Below, one piece after another: positions 6,944 to 10,544 of a DNA stretch of 10,544 nucleotides (position 1 is the stretch's first letter; every line of letters begins with the position of its first letter). This DNA comes from Stenotrophomonas sp. (GTDB lineage Bacteria > Pseudomonadota > Gammaproteobacteria > Xanthomonadales > Xanthomonadaceae). The notes beneath the pieces are model-generated. The model did no database searches. It worked only from the letters and a program-made list of their open reading frames with translations, and was not told the origin of the DNA. A program made the translations under genes and the position numbers. The stretch covers positions 1-10,544 of the forward strand of contig DOKO01000121.1 in the NCBI GenBank assembly GCA_003510825.1. The letters run 5' to 3'.

Positions 6944-8158
6944 ATGAGCCTGCACGAAACCTACATCATCGATGGCATCCGCACCCCGATCGGCCGCTAC
7001 GGCGGCGCGCTGTCCGGCGTGCGTGCCGACGACCTCGGCGCGGTTCCGCTGAAGGCGCTGCTGGCGCGGCACCCGCAGCTGGACCCGGCGCTGGTCGAGG
7101 ATGTCTACCTGGGCTGTGCCAACCAGGCCGGCGAAGACAACCGCAACGTCGCCCGCATGAGCCTGCTGCTGGCCGGCCTGCCGGTGACGGTGCCGGGCAG
7201 CACGATCAACCGCCTGTGTGGTTCGGGCCTGGATGCGATCGGCACCGTGGCCCGTGGCATCGCTGCCGGTGAGCTGGGCCTGGCCATTGCCGGCGGCGTC
7301 GAATCGATGTCGCGCGCGCCGTTCGTGATGGGCAAGGCGACTTCGCCGTTCGCCCGTGACCAGCAGATCGAAGACACCACCATGGGCTGGCGCTTCATCA
7401 ACCCGCGCCTGCGTGAGCTGCACGGGGTGGAGACCATGGGCCAGACCGCCGAGAACGTGGCCGAGCGCTACGGCATCAGCCGCGAGGACCAGGATGCGTT
7501 CGCCCTGCGCAGCCAGCAGCGCACCGCCGCTGCGCAGGCGCGCGGCTTCTTCGACGGCGAGATCGTGGCGGTGGACGTACCGGGCCGCAAGCGTGGCGAG
7601 ACCGTGACCGTGGACCGCGATGAACATCCGCGCGGCGATACCACCGCCGAGGCGCTGGCCAAGCTGAAGCCGCTGTTCCGCCAGCCGGGCACGGTGACCG
7701 CCGGCAACGCCTCGGGCATCAACGATGGCGCCGCCGCACTGCTGCTCGCTTCGGGCGCGCAGGTGAAGGCGCTGGGGCTGACCCCGCGCGCGCGCATCTT
7801 GGGCTTCGCCAGCGCCGGCGTCGAGCCGGCGGTCATGGGCATGGGGCCGGTGCCGGCCAGCCAGAAGCTGATGGCGCGGCTGGGTCTGTCCATCACCGAT
7901 TTCGATGCCATCGAACTGAATGAAGCGTTCGCCTCGCAGGGCCTGGCCTGCATGCGCCAGCTCGGTCTGGCCGACGATGCCGCGCACGTGAACCCCAACG
8001 GCGGCGCCATCGCCCTGGGCCACCCGCTGGGCATGAGCGGGGCGCGCCTGGCGCTGACCCTGCTGCGCCAGCTGGAAGCCAGCGGCGGCCGCCGCGGCCT
8101 GGCGACGATGTGCATCGGCGTGGGGCAGGGCGTGGCGCTGGCCATCGAGCGCGTGTAA
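6944..8158 (+). CDS. pcaF: 3-oxoadipyl-CoA thiolase
   Basis: This 404-residue cytoplasmic thiolase splits 3-oxoadipyl-CoA with CoA into succinyl-CoA and acetyl-CoA, the last step of the beta-ketoadipate pathway. The nucleophile C92 (NRLCGSGLDAIG), H360 (GGAIALGHPLG) and acid/base C390 (CIGVGQG) are all present, as is the GGVESMSRAPFV signature. A purine-rich GAGGGAG ending about 6 bases before the ATG serves as ribosome binding site and overlaps the end of pcaJ. Thiolases of this type also serve phenylacetate breakdown (PaaJ), but the pca neighbours favour PcaF. A 69-base gap with a hairpin separates it from pcaH. Confidence 0.95.
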   Translation: MSLHETYIIDGIRTPIGRYGGALSGVRADDLGAVPLKALLARHPQLDPALVEDVYLGCANQAGEDNRNVARMSLLLAGLPVTVPGSTINRLCGSGLDAIGTVARGIAAGELGLAIAGGVESMSRAPFVMGKATSPFARDQQIEDTTMGWRFINPRLRELHGVETMGQTAENVAERYGISREDQDAFALRSQQRTAAAQARGFFDGEIVAVDVPGRKRGETVTVDRDEHPRGDTTAEALAKLKPLFRQPGTVTAGNASGINDGAAALLLASGAQVKALGLTPRARILGFASAGVEPAVMGMGPVPASQKLMARLGLSITDFDAIELNEAFASQGLACMRQLGLADDAAHVNPNGGAIALGHPLGMSGARLALTLLRQLEASGGRRGLATMCIGVGQGVALAIERV

Positions 8159-8192
8159 GGCTTCCCCCGTATCCATGATCTGCAAGACAGCC

Positions 8193-8208
8193 GCGGCCCT
8201 CGGGCCGC
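8193..8208 (+). other. Hairpin between pcaF and pcaH
   Basis: GCGGCCC and GGGCCGC are exact complements separated by two bases; a 6-bp stem with a CTCG loop is the more realistic fold. It ends nine bases before the AGGAG of pcaH. There is no T run, so it is not a standard terminator. It may stabilise or process the message between the thiolase and dioxygenase parts; this role is speculative. Confidence 0.45.
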
Positions 8209-8227
8209 TCGCCAACAGGAGTACGCC

Positions 8228-8938
8228 ATGAGCGATCCCACCGAACTGCGCGGCTACCGCAAGCCGTACCCCGGCAGCCAGCCGCCGCGCATCCATCTGC
8301 CGTATGCCTCCACCGCGCTGCGTGGCCCGGGTACCGACCCGATCGCCATCCCGGTGACGCTCTCGGAAGTGACCGGCCCGAGCATCAACCGCATCACCCT
8401 GGGTGAGCATGCCGCCGACCTGACCGCCGGTTTCCCCGGCCAGCCGCAGGGCGAGCGCATCATCGTCAGCGGCCGCGTGCTGGACGAGAACGGCCGCCCC
8501 GTGCGCAACACCGTGGTCGAGGTCTGGCAGTGCAACGCCGCCGGCCGCTACCTGCACAAGGGCGACCAGCACGACGCGCCGCTGGACCCGAACTTCAAGG
8601 GCACCGGCCAGGTGCTGACCGACAGCGAAGGCCGCTACCGGTTCACCACCATCAAGCCGGGCGCGTACCCGTGGCGCAACCACTACAACGCGTGGCGCCC
8701 GGCGCATATCCATTTCTCGCTGCATGGCGATGGCATCGGCCAGCGCCTGGTCACGCAGATGTATTTCCCCAACGACCCGCTGCTGGCGTTCGACCCGATC
8801 TACAACTGCGTGGACGACGCCAAGGCGCGCGAGCGCATGGTGTCCTCGTTCGACTGGGAAAACACCGCCAACGAATTCGCACTCGGCTACCGCTTCGACA
8901 TCGTGCTGCGCGGTCGCAAGATGACCGTCTGGGAGTAA
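8228..8938 (+). CDS. pcaH: Protocatechuate 3,4-dioxygenase, beta subunit
   Basis: This 236-residue iron-bearing subunit performs intradiol (ortho) ring opening of protocatechuate to 3-carboxy-cis,cis-muconate. All four Fe(III) ligands are visible: Y108 (GRYLHKGDQHDAP), Y147 (GAYPWRNHYNAW), H160 and H162 (RPAHIHFSLHG). They sit at the same positions as Y408, Y447, H460 and H462 in the Pseudomonas putida numbering, and the catalytic arginine R157 is also present. ATG at 8228 follows AGGAG (8217-8221) at 6 bases. Only four bases separate it from pcaG. The enzyme is cytoplasmic, so its substrate must be imported if it is formed in the periplasm. Confidence 0.97.
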   Translation: MSDPTELRGYRKPYPGSQPPRIHLPYASTALRGPGTDPIAIPVTLSEVTGPSINRITLGEHAADLTAGFPGQPQGERIIVSGRVLDENGRPVRNTVVEVWQCNAAGRYLHKGDQHDAPLDPNFKGTGQVLTDSEGRYRFTTIKPGAYPWRNHYNAWRPAHIHFSLHGDGIGQRLVTQMYFPNDPLLAFDPIYNCVDDAKARERMVSSFDWENTANEFALGYRFDIVLRGRKMTVWE

Positions 8939-8942
8939 GACC

Positions 8943-9506
8943 ATGAGTTTCCAATCCACTCCGTGGCAGACCGTGGGCCCGTACTACCGCCTGGGCCTGG
9001 AACCGCTGTACCGCACCGGGATCGCCCCGGCCACCGCGCAGGGCGAGCGCATCGAAGTGCAGGGCCAGGTCTTCGATGGCAATGGCACACCGGTGTCCGA
9101 TGCCGTGCTGGAAATCTGGCAGGCCGACGCGCAGGGCATCTACGCCCATGGCGAAGACCCGCGCCGTGATGACCACGACCCGGCCTTCGACGGCTGGGGC
9201 CGCGTGCCGACCGACGACCAGGGCCGCTTTGCGTTCACCACCGTCAAGCCGGGCCGCGTGCCGGGCCTGCGTGGCGAGCCGCAGGCACCGCACCTGGTGG
9301 TGCTGGTGTTCATGCGCGGCCTGCTGCAGGCCACCCGTGGCCGCATCTACTTCAGTGATGAAGCCAGCAACGGCGAGGATGGCATTCTCGCGCTGGTGCC
9401 GGCCGAGCGCCGCCACACCCTGGTCGCACAGGCGCAGGGCAAGGGCCTGTACCAGTGGGACGTGCGCATGCAGGGCCCGGACGAGACGGTGTTCTTCGCT
9501 TACTGA
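8943..9506 (+). CDS. pcaG: Protocatechuate 3,4-dioxygenase, alpha subunit
   Basis: This 187-residue subunit has the intradiol dioxygenase fold but lacks iron ligands, as is normal for alpha. It begins with the conserved TPWQTVGPYYRLGL segment, which lines the active site of the alpha/beta protomer. It continues with VLEIWQADAQGIYAH and the segment APHLVVLVFMRGLL, whose arginine (R125) corresponds to the substrate-contacting arginine of alpha subunits. GGGAG at 8931-8935, inside the end of pcaH, provides the ribosome binding site. Close coupling with pcaH fits the equal amounts of the two subunits. Confidence 0.96.
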   Translation: MSFQSTPWQTVGPYYRLGLEPLYRTGIAPATAQGERIEVQGQVFDGNGTPVSDAVLEIWQADAQGIYAHGEDPRRDDHDPAFDGWGRVPTDDQGRFAFTTVKPGRVPGLRGEPQAPHLVVLVFMRGLLQATRGRIYFSDEASNGEDGILALVPAERRHTLVAQAQGKGLYQWDVRMQGPDETVFFAY

Positions 9507-9541
9507 TCGCGGCGCGGCCAACGCGCCTTCCGGCCACTCCA

Positions 9542-9560
9542 CGCCCGCGTGCAGCGGGCG
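9542..9560 (+). other. Hairpin between pcaG and pcaB
   Basis: CGCCCGC (9542-9548) and GCGGGCG (9554-9560) form an exact 7-bp stem with a 5-base loop in the 90-base gap between pcaG and pcaB. No T run follows, so transcription probably continues. It could adjust translation or decay of the downstream message. Confidence 0.4.
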
Positions 9561-9596
9561 CGGGTAAGCTGTGGCCACCCAGGATGGACTGCACCG

Positions 9597-10544
9597 ATGA
9601 GCCACTCCCCAACGCTGCTGAGCGGCCTGTTCGGCGACCCCGCCGTCGACGCCGTGTTCAGTGATGAAGCACGCCTGCAGGCGATGCTGGATGTCGAACG
9701 CGCACTGGCGCGCGCGCAGGTGCAGTGCGGGGTGATTCCCGCCGCTGCGCTGGCCCCGATCGAAGCGGCGTGCAGCGCCGATCTGTACGCGGTTCCCGCG
9801 TTGTCGGCGGCGACCGCACTGGCTGGGAATCCGGCCATTCCACTGGTCAAGGCACTCACCGCACAGGTCAAGGCCAGCGATGCCGAGGCCGCGCGCTGGG
9901 TCCACTGGGGCGCCACCAGCCAGGACATCATCGACAGCGGCGCGGTGCTGCAGCTGCGCGCGGCGGTCAGCCACGTGCAGGCGCGCCTGCAACTGCTGTG
10001 TACCGCGCTGGCGCAGCTGGCCGAGGCCGAGCGCGGCACCGGCCTGCCCGGGCGCACGCTGCTGCAGCAGGCGGTGCCGGTCACCTTCGGCCTGAAGGCC
10101 GCCGGTTGGCTCGATGCCCTGCAGCGCAGCCAGCGGCGCCTCGATGCGCTGGCCGACGATACCCTGGTCCTGCAGTTCGGCGGTGCCGCCGGTACGCTGG
10201 CTTCGCTGCAGACGCGCGGGCTGGACGTGGCCGACGCCCTGGCCGCCGAGCTGCAGCTGCCGTTGCCGGCGCTGCCCTGGCATACCGCGCGTGACCGCAT
10301 CGCCGAGTTCGGCAGCGTGTTCGCGCTGCTGACCGGCAGCCTGGGCAAGATCGCCACCGACATCGTGCTGCTGATGCAGTCCGAGGTGGCGGAAGCCTTT
10401 GAGCCGGCGGGCGAGGGCAAGGGTGGTTCCTCGGCGATGCCGCACAAGCGCAACCCGGTCGGCTGCGTGGCGGCGATCGCGGCGGCCAGCCGGGTGCCGG
10501 GTCTGCTGTCCACGCTGTTCGTGGCGATGCCGCAGCCGCACGAG
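9597..10544 (+). CDS. pcaB: 3-carboxy-cis,cis-muconate cycloisomerase (partial, cut by window end)
   Basis: The first 316 residues are visible; the family is usually about 350-450 residues. The protein belongs to the fumarase/aspartase superfamily and turns 3-carboxy-cis,cis-muconate into 4-carboxymuconolactone. Visible signatures are HWGATSQDIIDS (superfamily region with the GATSQD core), VLQFGGAAGTLASL, and the mobile-loop signature GGSSAMPHKRNP near residues 280-291 with its catalytic serine. The start at 9597 is preceded only by AGGA at 9581-9584, unusually far (12 bases), so translation may be weak. The frame is open to the last base of the window with no break. Superfamily relatives such as adenylosuccinate lyase are excluded by context. 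Confidence 0.93.
   Translation, partial: MSHSPTLLSGLFGDPAVDAVFSDEARLQAMLDVERALARAQVQCGVIPAAALAPIEAACSADLYAVPALSAATALAGNPAIPLVKALTAQVKASDAEAARWVHWGATSQDIIDSGAVLQLRAAVSHVQARLQLLCTALAQLAEAERGTGLPGRTLLQQAVPVTFGLKAAGWLDALQRSQRRLDALADDTLVLQFGGAAGTLASLQTRGLDVADALAAELQLPLPALPWHTARDRIAEFGSVFALLTGSLGKIATDIVLLMQSEVAEAFEPAGEGKGGSSAMPHKRNPVGCVAAIAAASRVPGLLSTLFVAMPQPHE

Noticed and set aside
6737..8959. A 740-codon open frame on the minus strand opposite pcaF and pcaH
   Set aside because: It mirrors G+C-rich codon positions of two well-supported genes, its translation is low-complexity Arg/Ala/Gly/His-rich, and it matches no known family.
8751..10541. A 596-codon minus-strand open frame opposite pcaH, pcaG and pcaB
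   Set aside because: Shadow of the real genes; biased composition and no domain signature or ribosome binding site.
1..10544. CRISPR arrays, insertion sequences, tRNA or rRNA genes, phage or defence systems
   Set aside because: No spaced direct repeats, transposase motifs, tRNA-like folds or rRNA segments were seen; the window is a catabolic cluster.

Overview
The window comes from a G+C-rich Gram-negative bacterium. The best guess is a gammaproteobacterium of the Xanthomonadaceae (Stenotrophomonas/Xanthomonas type). That guess rests on codon bias, on the gene order pcaI-pcaJ-pcaF-pcaH-pcaG-pcaB and on protein family features; no database search was possible. All ten recognisable genes lie on the + strand, and the many long open frames on the other strand are shadows of G+C-rich codons.

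Layout: positions 1-350 hold no gene. They contain two small hairpins, then a relatively AT-rich patch with a dyad operator and a candidate promoter (158-219). Next is a probable four-gene unit for the upper pathway: an exported right-handed beta-helix protein (351-1862), an OprB-type outer-membrane porin (1885-3186), an exported type I 3-dehydroquinate dehydratase, QuiB (3222-4073), and an AAHS-type MFS transporter resembling PcaK (4127-5446). The 171-base gap at 5447-5617 carries a second dyad operator and promoter, which drive the lower pathway: pcaI and pcaJ (3-oxoadipate CoA-transferase), pcaF (3-oxoadipyl-CoA thiolase), pcaH and pcaG (protocatechuate 3,4-dioxygenase beta and alpha) and pcaB (3-carboxymuconate cycloisomerase, cut by the window end at 316 residues).

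How the genes work together (inference): quinate- or shikimate-type hydroaromatic acids enter through the porin. They are dehydrated in the periplasm by QuiB and, I propose, by the beta-helix protein acting as a QuiC-type 3-dehydroshikimate dehydratase, giving protocatechuate. The MFS protein carries protocatechuate across the inner membrane. PcaHG opens the ring, PcaB (with PcaC and PcaD, presumably downstream) makes 3-oxoadipate, and PcaIJ and PcaF convert it to succinyl-CoA and acetyl-CoA. The same set of parts is known from Acinetobacter as quiBCXA beside pca, in a different order. The quinate/shikimate dehydrogenase (quiA), pcaC, pcaD and the regulator are not in the window.

The most notable points are the probable function of the beta-helix protein and a pair of matching operators. 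Both operators are dyads of TGCGRT-type half-sites directly abutting a TTGA -35 box, one before the upper unit and one before pcaI. They suggest that one IclR-family regulator (PcaR/PcaU type) controls both units.
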